Translations under genes and position numbers: made by a program
The notes under the pieces: generated by a model
Database searches by the model: none
What the model was told of the DNA's origin: nothing
Seen by the model: only the letters and a program-made list of their open reading frames with translations
In this document: piece after piece, positions 25,161-37,519 of the stretch
Layout: each line of letters opens with the position of its first letter
Numbering within the stretch: position 1 is the stretch's first letter
Assembly (NCBI GenBank): GCA_028023455.1
Contig: JAQFVV010012405.1
Span: 5,479,334 to 5,543,333 of the forward strand
Source of the DNA: Epiperipatus broadwayi
Taxonomy: Eukaryota > Onychophora > Udeonychophora > Euonychophora > Peripatidae
DNA length: 64,000 nt
Reading direction: 5' to 3'

Positions 25161-25274
25161 ATTAGCCAATAATAATAATAAAAATAGCCTTGCTCTTGGG
25201 AAAAAAATTTCAGAATTCAGGAGGATTTGAACCAACCCTCATATATAAATATATCAAATTCTACTATATGTTGC

Positions 25275-25425
25275 TTTTGTCAGAATAGCCAGTTGATTAG
25301 TGTTTGTCTTAAATTCGATATTCAAGAATCTAAAGGTGCAAGTTCAACTTCTATGCAAATACTGTCACTGTGCATATCATGCCAGCAACACAAGAAGAAG
25401 AATGAAAAATAATACTACTCAAAAC
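25275..25425 (+). repeat. tRNA-derived SINE, type S2, second copy
   Basis: GAATAGCCAGTTGATTAG with the following gtgcaagttcaacttctatg and cagcaacacaagaagaagaa is the inverted partner of 23950-24072. A few bases of the A box are lost relative to the other copy. Confidence 0.7.
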
Positions 25426-25529
25426 GTGTGATAAGTAACCTGTTGTTTATTTGTGTATTATTACTATATTACTAACAAGTTGTTTATATTTGAAAAATTT
25501 AAATAAAGTTTAAAATTTTCTATACAATC

Positions 25530-26150
25530 AACATTCACTTATAGGTGATGGAAATAGTCCTACATATCACATCTGATAAAGAGTTGTATTAAAGACTATA
25601 ATCTGGCCAAGCAGGATATTTCCTTAAATAATATCTCCTTAAGGAATTTAAATGTCATTTATTCAAGCGTGTATGAGGGAATGGATGATGAAGTACATAG
25701 AAAACAGAGGTACGTTGTGAATTAGTAATACCATAAAGTTACACGTAATAATAAAACAAATATCTTCATATTTAATGAAGTTTAATGTTTTTAATAACAG
25801 CCACTAATGTATTAACCTAAAGTGAATGGTGTCAAATATTGAGTAAAGGAAAGTTAAATTGCAGTTATCTAAATTTAAGTGATTCTTTAATTTGAATAAA
25901 CATTTCAAAAACTTAGATTAACTAGTGATAAGAATGAAATAATTAATCAACACTGGAAATGATAGTTGAACTTTGATCTAGGAATCTTTAGTTTCAGAAT
26001 CCATCATTCCATCATTATACTAAATTGCATGGCTATTTGATATCATGAACCAGCACTAATAAAAATTATTTAATATAACAAAATATAATTTAACCATGGG
26101 CATAGGCTTTCTTAAAAAATATAAATATTTATCAACCTATATCAATCATT
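25530..26150. other. AT-rich DNA, no gene recognised
   Basis: A weak tRNA-SINE-like patch lies at about 25980-26050 (gatctaggaatctttagtttc). Nothing else is visible. Confidence 0.45.
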
Positions 26151-26153
26151 TAT

Positions 26154-27775
26154 ATGGTTAGCTCTATATTTGTAACTCTATATAAGTTTCTGTTTTTACT
26201 GGAAGATGTCACTATTGTTGATTTATATGAAAATAATTATTATATATATCAATTAGGAAATATAGAATCAGTTAAAGTTAAAAATGGGGTAAGACAAAGG
26301 CAAGGATGCCCTTTGTCACCTATTTTGTTTTTGTTGTATTTGATTGAAATGGAAAAAGCAATAGAAAGATTAGGAAGAGGGATAGAGATACCATTAATAG
26401 GTGGTAATGGAGTATACATTTTGTCAAGTTTTTTTTGTGTGCATGATATACTTTTGGGTGCAGGAAGAAGAGAAGATATGGAAGTTATCCTGAGGACATG
26501 TGCAAGGGCGGGTAAAGAGATGGGGATTAAATTTAGTGAAGAAAAATTAAATATAATGATGGTTAATACTGGGGAAAGAGAAGATGTAGAGTTTTTATTG
26601 GGAGATATAAAGTTAAATGAGGTGAATAGATATAGTTATTTGGGATTTATTTTAAGTAATCACAAAAATTGTTTGGATGAATGGGGAAAAAATTGATAAA
26701 TGAAGCAAAGAAAAGAAAGACATTGGTAAAGAAATTAACAGTGTTTTCATATAATAAATATAATGTAATTAGAATTATATGGGAGTTGCAGTAGCAGGGT
26801 TAACATATGGTAAAAGTGCATTATGTGTTAGTAAAAGGGTATTATATTACTTAGAAAAAGTACAAAGGGAAGTAGGAAGACATGCATTAGATGCAGATGT
26901 ATGAATAGCAAGGGAGGCAATTGAAGGAGAAGTGGGATGGTCAAATTTTTATATGAGTGATACAACAAGTAAAATGAAAATGCTTGGTAGATTGCAGTTT
27001 ATGGATAATAAAAGAATAGCCAAAATAGTATTTAATTGGGTTACAAGTAAAGATCAGGCAACAAGATGGATGAGAAAGGTAATGTGGTATGTAAAAATTT
27101 GGATAAAGAATTTATAGCAATATATTTGTACAAAAAATGGGATGATTGTGTTAGGAGGATTGTTGAGTGTTGTAGTAGTAAGGAATGGGATAAAAGAATA
27201 GATTTATTAATAAAGAATAGGGAGTTAGAGAAACAGAGAACTAGTATAGAGAGTAAAAAGAGTTTAAATATATATAGAAGTAAACAGAATTTTAGGCGTG
27301 AGTTAATATACGATAATAGTAAGGAAGATAGTTTATTGTTTGAGGCTCAAATGAGATCTTTAGCAACAAGAGAATATACATGTAAATGGAAAAATATAGA
27401 TGATTTAGTCTTTAAATTGTGTAAGGAAGGAATAGAAAGTATTAGGCATCTGTTAATTGAATGTAAATGTTTGAAAACAGAAAGGGTACAAATAATAAAG
27501 TTATGAAAGAATAAATATGAAAAAAGTGATTATACAAAAAGTGGATTATTGGTTTTTTATGCTGGGTTTGGACAAAAATAAGGGGGATTTGGATATAAAG
27601 GCCATAGAGTTGACAAAGACTATGTTGTAGAAATGGGATGGAGCAGAATATGGAAAAACTTAGAGTGGGGAATGGAAAATAAAGTGGCTAACCGATTTCT
27701 CTGGGTATAATTGCTGAGAGATTCCTCACTCTATTTAAGGAGAAGCCACAATACATCACATCACATTACATCAAC
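26154..27775 (+). pseudogene. Non-LTR retrotransposon, 5'-truncated, broken
   Basis: The first frame (to 26696) encodes the middle of a reverse transcriptase. GVRQRQGCPLSPILFLLYL at about 26287-26343 is motif B. The motif C box that should read [FY]ADD is CVHD here (about 26440), so catalysis is lost. A SYLGFIL block follows near 26640. Later frames (26932-27117 and 27066-27506) give the C-terminal region with the zinc-knuckle-like CKLCKEGIESIRHLLIEC. Stops and frameshifts separate the pieces. The 3' end (27680-27775) carries ctgggtataattgctgag, aaggagaagccacaatacat and a catcacatta-type tail. It is the same family as 7050-8033 (minus) and 21940-22030. I do not assign a clade. Confidence 0.8.
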
Positions 27776-27779
27776 CATA

Positions 27780-28530
27780 TTTAATTTCATTAAGGAGATT
27801 TTTTTTTTTAGTTTTAATGAAATATTTTTGAGCAAACTAAATTAATTAAAATAATGAGGGATTAAAAATTTGTTACAGTAGAACAAATAGTGTACTGCAA
27901 TTTTTTTCTCCATTTAGAAATTTATATTATAAAAAACAATTGAATTATTTGTTGCTTGGTAGATCATATGCCATTTAAATGTCAAAAGTAGCAAAATCAA
28001 ATGTGCTTTATTGATCTTCAGGTTTTGCATTTGTCATTTTACTTCTACACTAAATTATTTAGGCTATTTACATTATTAGAAAATGATACAATACTCATTT
28101 AAAATGTTGTCATAAACCAAGTTTAAATTATTAGAGCAATAGTTTTCAGCTAATGCATTATAAAGTGTTATTTTATCATTCATATGATTATATATTTATA
28201 TATTTATGCTTAAGTTAAACAAAGATTTTTATAAGAAAAAGTGTTAATAAAATTTCCAAATTATCCATGTATGTTGTTGCACATTAACTAATACCAAAGT
28301 TTTGGCAACATTTTGCCTAGCATTACATCAAATACAAGAATTCAACTATTATTATGTTATTAAAATAAAATAAAAAATAATGTTTTATTGGTAGGGAGTT
28401 CAGAATAAAGTTTTAGTGTAGGAAATGACAGAACCTGGCCAAAATATATGAATGTTGTTCTCCAGAATTCTTCAATGTACCAAACTATACAGTATAATAA
28501 TACTAAATCTAATGTTTAGAGAATAATTTA
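27780..28530. other. AT-rich DNA, no gene recognised
   Basis: I see no coding, RNA or repeat signal that I can support. Confidence 0.6.
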
Positions 28531-28534
28531 TATG

Positions 28535-28860
28535 GTGATACTAATAAGATTAACATTGATAAGGTTGTACAACAGCATGATTCCTTATTTCCAAAATTAA
28601 ACAGCAGTTTTACAGAAGTATTTTGTGCATCAAAATGGGAACCTAAAGAGTTAATAATAAAAGGAGAATATTTAAGATACCCAGATTTTGCAGATGTTGT
28701 GGTTGCTTTTGCAAATAATGTTTCAGAATCATGGAAAAAGTTATATAAATTATCAGATGAAAACAAAAAATATAGGATTAAAAATAAATGTTAAACGTTT
28801 GAGTTATTGTTCAATGTTTTTTACAAGAGAAGAAAATAAGTTTTTTGGGTTTTTGATCAG
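28535..28860 (+). pseudogene. RTE-BovB reverse transcriptase fragment
   Basis: One frame gives SKWEPKELIIKGEYLRYPDF followed by ADVVVAF. This corresponds to the segment around motif C of RTE-BovB elements, where the intact copy at 57.7 kb has KWEAKGVKVNGDYLSHLHFA followed by DDIVV. The second catalytic aspartate is replaced by valine. It continues to GLKINVK at about 28775-28800. It is a short dead fragment. Confidence 0.7.
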
Positions 28861-28879
28861 TACATTTATCTCAACTTGA

Positions 28880-30175
28880 CAAGATTGCAATCATTGACTA
28901 GGACAGAAACTCAGATGACTCTTTTTTATTATCTATATATTGGTCAGATAAGCTTATGATTTCAATACCTGAATCTTCATGCTAATTTTTGACAGCTTAA
29001 CAATTTTCCATTATACCACTCTCATGCAAGGTAAAATTTTGCACTGGTAAATAATTGTGATATTGATGAAATTGGAACGAGGGATAAATGAATTAAAAAC
29101 CAAAAAGAAAACATGAATCAAAAAAAGTTAATAGTATATCTAAAAGCATAATAAATAAAAACTCCAACAGAGTTTAATAGTGTTTTTGATAAGAATAATC
29201 TAATATTAATGGTTTGAGGCAAAGTCAGTTTTGACTTTAACTCAGATTTACAGTTTTGGATGTTCCAATGGTACTGAAATCACTATATTTTCTCTATGTT
29301 TTTAGGTCTATCTCTAACTTTATAGTATGGTGTGAATCTTCTCATTTCCTGATGCTTCAAGTTTAACATATTTTAACTTATTAGTTGGAAAAAATCTGAT
29401 GATGTTAGAATTATATGAATCTTTTGCATAATTGACATTATTCTATAAGAATCACAATACCATGAGGGGGTGACCTAAAAATTAATAGAAATGAAAATTC
29501 CTGATTGGTCAAGTGTTTTAACCCAAAGGAAAACATCTGAATAATATAGTTTTCTAAAGAAAAATTGTAATTTTCAGTAATTTGTTTACAAATTAAAGTT
29601 ATGTTGCAATACGTTTGTACAACATTTATTTTTAAATAAAAACTATGACCCTAATATGAGATTGTCTCTGAAAACAATTTATTTGAAAAAAGACAACTCA
29701 TAAAAAGTTTGTTATGGCAAGTGGAACCAGTTTTTACTGGGTAAAATAAAATTGCTTTTTGTCAAAACAATAAAGTAAATATTAAAAATTTTAATAACCA
29801 CAAATAATTTATTAACTTTTAGAATTTTTTTTTTTTTTTGATGATAACTAACCCTAAATATATTCTTCTTTTAATAACATAAATTCAAATGTCTAATATT
29901 TCATTCTTCTAACTTTTTAAATAGATATATTATATCAATATGCCAAGTGCCATTGTCATAGGTAAGAACTTTGTTTACATATGCATTTTCATATTTCAGT
30001 ATATAAAATATTAATTTTTTAAATGCCTATTGTATGAAAGTTTATATTTATAGTAAATAATGTTAAGATAATCATATATTCTATAAAAAAAATTTCAATT
30101 ACAAAAATAAAATATATGTTTAACAAAAGACTCACTAGGGCTCCATTCAAAATAGAAAGGAGTTTCCAGCTAAAT
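28880..30175. other. AT-rich DNA, no gene recognised
   Basis: Long A and T runs (for example 29827-29840) and no supported feature. Confidence 0.55.
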
Positions 30176-30179
30176 ATGT

Positions 30180-30565
30180 TAAAATTAAATATATATGTTT
30201 GAAAAAAATGATTTTTAATAGGTGTATTTTACCAGTTCTTTCACACAAATCTGAGACTTGTACACTTAATAAAAGAGAAAGGCAAAGATTTCAGATTGCA
30301 CAATTAGATATGGAAAAGTGTAAATTGGGAGGAAAAAGACAATACCAAAAATAAAATCCACTGGTGAGATCAAACAGGTATCATTACATCATTAGAAAAT
30401 TAAAATAATAACAAGGGATTGGGTTGGGCATACCACTAGAAAAAGTGATAATAAATGAACAATCAAAATCATAAACTCAATCTCAAGAGATTATAAAAGT
30501 CTTAGAATGAGATGATATGTGAGCTGGACAAATGATATATGGAAGTTTTGTAGAGTGATATCAAG
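30180..30565 (+). pseudogene. RTE-BovB C-terminal fragment, decayed
   Basis: Broken frames read along the C-terminal part of the RTE at 58.0-58.4 kb. Matches include 'ttctttcacacaaatctgagactt' versus the YGSETWTLN region, 'cttaataaaagagaaag' versus LNRRAIQR, and 'caagagattataaaagtctta' versus PRDCKRL. Many stops are present. It is clearly homologous at the DNA level but dead. Confidence 0.65.
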
Positions 30566-31089
30566 AAGGTAAGGTAAACTTGATAATGATTTCAGCATGC
30601 AGTAATGATGTATGGTATTTGATTAGCCTGAAAACTTATAAAATAACATCAAGTTGATTTGTAGACTGATTTTGCTATCTATGGGGAATTGGATTTTGGG
30701 AAAAGTAAATGAATATATATATATGCTGTTTTCTCCTTGAGCTGTTTTTTCTGTTGTTTTTTTTTTTACATTCTTATTATACTCTCATCAAGATAAACTT
30801 TAAAACTAATTACTCTTAAATTTATAATATATTATGAACTATAGCTTGACATTAGAATTGAATACTTTGCAAACTATTATTTGTGAAAAGTTATTGATCC
30901 AAATGCTTGTTATTTAAGAAATACTATTGTTTCAAACTCTTATAATTGCCAACACTATTGGTTAGATCTTGAATATGCAATTAATTAAAAGTAACTTTTT
31001 ATCAAAATATTATATAAAGTTGCTATTGTATGATTGGCTAGAAAAAACAAATCACTATGTTAATTGACAGTAATAATCTGCAAATTATA

Positions 31090-31335
31090 TCTGTTTATTT
31101 TTCAAACAAAAGTGCATAAGAAGTTAGGGCACCGGAAGTAGCAGAGCTAAAGGAGAGATTCATTTTGGGCTTCAGAGTCTAATAATCTATTATTGTACTA
31201 AGTCACATAGAATAAAATTAATCAAATGGTCAATTGTTTGGGAGTTCGTGAATTATTCAAGTATCAGAAGTAGCTGGAGCCATGATTCATGAATTTGAAC
31301 CCCATTTTCCGCTATTTTCTACACAGCAGTAAATT
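31090..31335 (-). repeat. tRNA SINE S1 fragments, two in tandem
   Basis: At 31110-31205 the text cataagaagttagggcaccggaagtagcag, and at 31228-31330 caattgtttgggagttcgtga with gtatcagaagtagctgg, both follow the S1 body pattern. Their tRNA-like heads (minus strand) are eroded. Two copies lie in the same direction. Confidence 0.5.
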
Positions 31336-31339
31336 AAGC

Positions 31340-32625
31340 AGAGTAAGAACCTTAATGATTATCCTTTAAATTTTCTTTATGTAGAGCAATTGTAACTTTT
31401 TACCCTATAGCCAATATTGAATAATATTTAAAAAATTGGCTGCACCTTCTTTCACCATCAGGCTAGTCCTCTGTCCACAAGTAAAAGTTTTTTAAGAATT
31501 TTGTATTCATTTTATTTATTCTTTAGCTAATAATTAGATAGCCATATATCGAGCAATATCAGGCCGGTTATATGAAAAACAAATTATTTACTTAAAAAAC
31601 AAATTTGGCTGATATATTATGTGGTGTTCATAAAATGACTAGTTTTTGATCTAGAAGATGTAACCATTATAATATTTCAAACATATGCAAATTGGAAAAT
31701 TTATAATGACTAAATAAATTAAGAAACAGTAAGAAAACACTGTCCTTTTTTTTAACGCAATTTTTTTTTCTTTATTTAAGACGTTCAAACAGGAAGAAAG
31801 CAATCTGTAAAATAATCAAATTGAAGCTAAACACAAAATTAAATAATGTGTGAGTTATTTTAAAGCAGAGATCTCTTTTACGCAAAGCAACAGAAATTTA
31901 TTAGTCAGTGAGCCTAGGGACTCATTTTCTTATATTATTTTAAAAAAATAAACTTTATTAGAAGGGAGAAAAATGCTTTCCTGCATTAAGATTGTTTCTC
32001 TGTTTTCAACATTATTAATCTTCTTAGTGATTTAAAGTGACCCACAAGGATCAGCTAACATCTTAGGATGAGAAGCTTTTAGTTATTAATTGTATATTTA
32101 CGTGATATTTAATTGCAAAATAAGGTAGATTGATCAGTTTGATCTCAGATAATAAAAGAAGAAAAAACAAATTTTATATTAATTATCTCAACGGTTTCGA
32201 CTGAGAACAAAAAGAGAGGAGGGGAGGAGATTTTTATATTTTAACTCGTAATAACAAAAACGAATTACGTCCTATTATAGTCTATGGGGTATTGTGTCAT
32301 TATTAATATTACTTTACTTAACTAACATTCATACGTATTGCAGAAATATATATTTATAAACTTTGAATAATACAGATAAAACATAAGGATCTCATGATTC
32401 AACGTTAATGTTTCTGTCTTTATACCTACAACCGGAGTTCAAATCCGATCAATGTAAATTTTAAAATGCTTTAATTCCATTGATCACTAGCTATTTTTTG
32501 ACATCTACTTCTAAAAAGGGTTTGTTAATTCTAAAAGCTTGGGGTTCTTTAGTTTATAGATAGCAAACTGGGATCGAAGCTATAGGAAAGACATTAATAT
32601 TATGTTATTAAACACCCGTATCATT
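31340..32625. other. AT-rich DNA, no gene recognised
   Basis: No supported coding or RNA signal. A purine-rich patch lies at about 32207-32232. Confidence 0.55.
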
Positions 32626-32629
32626 GTCA

Positions 32630-33015
32630 AGCATACACACACATATATATATATTTCATTAACAGCAGTTACTCATTAAAATTATAACCATCTTAAAAGC
32701 AGAAAAAAAAAGTATAGAAAGAACAAGAATTTAAAATGTTTTAGTATTACTATAAACAATAATCCTATAAATCTACTACTCTAATCTCAATTATCTTTAA
32801 AAAGTTTCGTTATTGTTTACTAAATCAAAACATCATATTTCGTGATCTCAGCAGAATGAACCATTTTTATTGTCTTGTCAAGGTCTGAAAAACATTAAAA
32901 GCAAGTAATTTGATGTTTTAAGACGTCATGATAATTTTTGATTTAGTGAGATATAAATTAATTTTTAAAAAAAAAAAACTACATACATTTAGAACGTTAT
33001 TTTTAATTATATGAA
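32630..33015. repeat. Diverged dispersed duplication, copy 2 (partial)
   Basis: Anchors shared with copies 1 and 3 in the same order: ttcattaacagcagttactcatt, aaaagtatagaaag, cctataaatcta, tttgtttactaaatcaaaac or close variants, aacatcatatttc, gatttagtgagatataaatta, and tttagaacgttatttttaat. It lies directly before copy 3 in the same direction, giving a local tandem pair. Confidence 0.6.
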
Positions 33016-33542
33016 AGTGTGTGTGTAACACACATATATAGATAAACACACTCATAAATAGATAAACCTTTTTTTTCATTATTGACAGTTATTCATAAAG
33101 AGTATTCTAACTGAATTTAAAAAAGATAGAAAGGTAAAGAACGGAGTATAGATATACTGACCAATTCTATAAATAGATTCACTTTGACCACACAATTGAC
33201 AAAAATGTATCAATCATAATTTTCTTTTCAAACCTTCATTTGTAGTTTAGTAAACTAAAAATCAATATTACAAACATTAAACATCATATTTCCTATTACC
33301 ATTGGTTTCAATCAATTTTATCGCCTTCTTAAGGGACCGAAATGTAACAAAAAATTTGATATTTTAATATTTATAATGTTGGTTTTGTGATTCATTAAGG
33401 TATAAATTAAATTTTTGAAAGAAAATTACAATTAGAACTTTTTATTTTTAATTATACGAACTGAATCATATTTAAATTAGAAAGTATATAATAACAAAGA
33501 TTTTTAGACCCAAATTTTATATATATTGCATGCTAGTTTTTT

Positions 33543-33640
33543 TTTTTTTCATATGTCAAATGCATTGACCGGGAAGCGAACCCGGGCCAGCTGCTTGGAA
33601 GACAGATATGCCAACCACTAGGCCACCAACTCTTGACAAC
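33543..33640 (-). repeat. tRNA-Gly(UCC)-derived retroposon
   Basis: On the minus strand the sequence runs through a near-complete tRNA-Gly with anticodon UCC: A-box region gtggcctagtgg, anticodon loop cttccaa, B box ggttcgcttcc. Acceptor and anticodon stems have mismatches, so it is not a working tRNA. On the minus strand it ends in an oligo-A tail (the T run at 33537-33549). Flanks share agtttttt (33535-33542 and 33641-33648), but this low-complexity repeat overlaps the tail. The diverged duplicate at 14.82 kb lacks the insertion, which supports retroposition. Confidence 0.75.
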
Positions 33641-33822
33641 AGTTTTTTAGACTGTTTATTTGACATCTTGCAATTTTTTCTTTTAACATTTTTTTTGCAA
33701 CAGCTACTTTTTTTCTTTTGAAAAAGTTCAACACTTGGACTAATAGTAATTCTATATATATATATTCTGTATATATTTATACCTTCCCATAATCAATATT
33801 GCATCTAATAAAAATATCTTTA

Positions 33823-34049
33823 TTTTTTTTATTGCATTGGCAAATCCATATAATATTAATAACATCTATATTCTTTATTAACTTTTTACAATGCTTTTTT
33901 ACAACTCACTATTGACAGTTTTGATTCATGTATTTGTATTGTGTTTGTTATAGTTCTGAAGAAGATTGCTGGGTCAATCGAAACTGTCAGTAGTGAGTTG
34001 TAAAAAAGTTTTGTAAAAAGTAATAAAAAATATAGAAGATATTAATACT
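33823..34049 (-). mobile_element. Foldback FB1 retroposon with 15-bp TSD
   Basis: Arms of about 70 bp (33851-33921 and 33981-34049) are reverse complements with few mismatches (cttttttacaactcact and its complement). The loop carries the FB1 core GTTCTGAAGAAGATTGCTGG. Exact 15-bp direct repeats, ataaaaatatcttta, flank it (33808-33822 and 34050-34064). The left edge is an oligo-T run, an oligo-A tail if read on the minus strand. Length and variability of the duplication fit target-primed reverse transcription better than a cut-and-paste MITE. The matching site in copy 1 of the surrounding duplication is empty. Confidence 0.8.
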
Positions 34050-34264
34050 ATAAAAATATCTTTAACATAACCTTTTCAATGCAAATAAATAACGTTTATT
34101 TTATTAAAAATAAGTTCAAGTTCATCATACCCCCCCCCCTCTTTAGAAAGTCTGTGAAAATTTGTTCACACTTCGAGCACAAAGAAAAATGTCCTTACAA
34201 TAATAGATTCATTCTCAAACATTAAGTTTTCCAGTACCTTTATGTTAATTTGATAAGGAAATGC

Positions 34265-37130
34265 ATGCTTTAATTCCATATTTAAATTAATAATCAGTAT
34301 AGGTTTTACAACCAGCTCAAATAATCATAACACTTTACAAGCAATACTTATCTAAACTCAAAGATCTTACATATGAATCAAATCCTGCCTAATTTAAGAG
34401 CAACTTGATGAACTGCTTCTCAAATTTGTTTTATATTCTAATATTTGTATTTATAATTAGTCACCTAAGGAAACTCATCTATCTCTAGTGCATTTAATTA
34501 TAGTTAAATATAAATAATTAAAAAAAATACAGCTATGAATAAACTATGTAATAATATAATATGAATTAATAAATGTATCAAATTACTACAATTTAATATA
34601 CAAGTGTTCAATTTCTTGCTATCATATGTTTGAAACTTTTTGATGATAACTGCTACTTATAGATCAAATTAAAGATTATCATATTTTAATCCAGATACAA
34701 ACTTTAAACATAATTTAAAATTGATATATGTATTCTTATTAAATATAACCACTTAGCATGATTATTTCAACTTTATCAATGTTTACTCAATTTTATCATA
34801 TACCTTTTAAATTTTTGAATAAAGACATTGGGAAAAAATGCTTTTTTTCAAGTGTTTGGATTAGTGAAATGAGAGTTGTAGTATATACAAATTTAATATA
34901 ATAATAGAATATTTAGATTAAAGCTAACAAAAAGGTGTTTATCTCATGTATAAGTAGTATCTATACTTGAAGTTTTAAGTGAATATTTATAAGGCATGTT
35001 ACTCATTAAAAAAATTTAAATCTTAAAAAAAAAATCAATATATACATATAGTTCCTAATAATATAATATATAAATAAAAAAATTCTGATTATAAACAGTC
35101 TCACTGGTCATTCATTCATTAATAGCTCCTGATAAATGTTTATACCACTCTAACTTAAAAAAAATGGAGAAAAGGGCAAGATAATAAAAATTTAGAAACA
35201 AGGGGAAAAATTGAAATATGACTTTCTGGACTTGCAATTAACTCTTTCATGGGCAATTGCACACTATCTGAGAGTTGCACTGGGAGGCATAGTGTTATTC
35301 ATGAAGTTATTAATTATATCATTTGAAAGGTCTGTGTACTGATACTTCTGCCATAATTTTAATTTTAAATAGTTCTGATAGCAAAAGTAAGAAATTTATT
35401 TTACTTTCATTTCTAGATAGATGTCATATGTTATCAACAGATAAGAAAGTTTCATAATTAAAAATCAACTTGCAGAAGTCAAGTTGCACAAAATAACTGC
35501 ACTTAATCACATTACATTTGTAAAAAGAATTGTTTCAATGTTATTTATATTATTTTAAAAAATATTTTAATAGTAAATATAATATATGATCTATTTTTAT
35601 AATTATATCATGTCTTTAGAAGAATTTAAACTTATATCATGAGAATCAATGGAAAAAAATATGTTATTGAAATTAATGTAAAAAGTAAGCTTTGTTTTTT
35701 TTTCTTAAATAAATGTATAGTTTTTAATAATTTTTTTCAGTATTTTAACTATGCTTAAAATTAATTTTAGTAATAATTATTCTAAAATTAGTCTTACTTG
35801 GCCCCAAGCTTTATTCAAACTGAAAGCTACAGATATGAAAAATTAAATTTTGAAAAATTAATCTTGATTTATTATATTACATTGTTGTGAAATCTTTAAA
35901 AAAAAAAAGGAAATATGGTTATCCAAATGCTAACTAATAGTGTGAATGGTTATGATGGTTGAACCTTATAATCATCTAAATCACTAAAGACTATAAGATA
36001 TGAAAAATAAAGATAAAATAAGTAACAGAATATAAATAATTTAGCTATAAATATTAATTACATAATAATAACAATATCTGACTATTCTTTATTTAATAAA
36101 ATCAAATTAACATGCAAAAGTTGAGTCAATATTAACTCTGTTTTTAAAGTATATATACAACATAAACTTATTCATTTCTTCTTTTCTTATAAATAGGTGT
36201 TATAGTACGTATATATATATATATATATATTGTACCATCCTGAATTAGACCTCAAATGGGCATTATCGTATATATATAAATTAAATTTATTTTCATTATT
36301 TTATGGATTATTGATTGTTTAAAGTTGTCAAGCAATATTTTATCTTAAATTAAATATCATTGTAGACATACCAAAATACAAAGCAATTTGTGGTTGATTT
36401 TTATTTTATTTTTCTTCTTAAATGTAGGATGTGGTAAACTTTACATCCTATTTTAAAGACTATTTATAAATTTAAAAACATATGTCTTAATAGGAGGCAA
36501 TAATATTGAGTTTATCTACATATTTAGAAAAAACAATAGGTTTAGATACATTACAAATGACATTCTCATGTGTGGTTCTGAATATATATATGCATGCCTG
36601 GGTTATTGTTTAAATATAAGATTATTGTGTAAGATTTTAAAATTATGAATATTTTAAAAGATAATATTTGTTTTCAAAAATATATTATTGTAAAAGTATT
36701 TTTAAAATGAACAATGTATTTTATTTTTTTTAAAAAAGAAATTTAAAAGTCATTGTCATCATTTTGTTTATTATTTTAAGATTTAATAAAGAAATTTTGT
36801 TTAGAACACTAATTTGTTAAAATGATCTTGATTTTTGGGCAGTAATCACTCGATAAAATAAAAAGTGCAAAGTTTGAGTTCATCATTGGTTACTGTATCT
36901 CACTATGACATAATTATTGCATCAGTTAGCAAAAATATATACAAACCTTTGTATTAATTTATAAATTTCTTTTTCTTCTTGTATATATATTGATCACTTC
37001 AATTAACATTGTGTTTTTACAATAAACATTTTTTTTTTAAAATGCAACATATATATTTTTAAAATGTTTTGAGTACAACAATGTAATGGAAAAATAAACA
37101 GAAAAAGTTTAATATTTACTTCAGGGACAG
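34265..37130. other. Very AT-rich DNA, no gene recognised
   Basis: About 2.9 kb without coding, RNA or bounded repeat signals that I can support. A (TA)n run lies at about 36211-36230. Confidence 0.6.
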
Positions 37131-37134
37131 CTGT

Positions 37135-37366
37135 AATTAAATAAATGAATTTATTTACTATAGCATTATAGGAGAAAATTTTGAAATGCTGACAAAGTTT
37201 AAACCAAGTGAGTTAATACATCCATGCATTTATATCTATATATGAGTGTTAATTAAATAAATGAATTTATTTACTGTAGCATTATAGGAGAAAATTTTGA
37301 AATGCTGACAAAGTTTAAACCAAGTGAGTTAATACATCCATGCATTTATATCTATATATGAGTGTT
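37135..37366. repeat. Two tandem 116-bp units plus diverged third
   Basis: 37135-37250 and 37251-37366 are almost identical (aattaaataaatgaat ... tatctatatatgagtgtt), differing at about one base (tactatagc versus tactgtagc). A diverged third unit can be followed at about 37430-37510 (ctgataaagtttaacca, gagttaatacat). It is a recent local tandem duplication. Confidence 0.9.
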
Positions 37367-37519
37367 AATGAATTATTGATTTACCAAGAATCAAAATAAA
37401 ATAATGATTGTTTAACAAATGGAATAATTAGCAGTTAGAACAGGCTGATAAAGTTTAACCATGGGAGTTAATACATATATACATTTATATTTGTGTGTGA
37501 GCTAATAAATCAAAACATG

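Larger units (their letters stand above)
33040..34260. repeat. Diverged dispersed duplication, copy 3
   Basis: It aligns colinearly with 14340-15270 but is longer because it carries two insertions, a tRNA-Gly retrocopy at 33543-33640 and a foldback at 33823-34049. In copy 1 the corresponding positions (about 14820 and 15070) are continuous. I do not recognise the sequence family. Confidence 0.65.

Noticed and set aside
26154-27775. Viral or LTR-retrotransposon polymerase
   Set aside because: No protease, integrase or LTRs. The motif B form and zinc-knuckle C-terminus are those of non-LTR elements.
33560-33640. Functional tRNA-Gly gene on the minus strand
   Set aside because: Stem mismatches and an A-rich tail, with an empty site in the diverged duplicate, mark it as a retroposed copy. 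The copy at 51.6 kb has a broken T-stem and a 14-bp target duplication.
37135-37510. CRISPR array
   Set aside because: Only two near-identical adjacent 116-bp units without spacers, in eukaryotic DNA; a plain tandem duplication.
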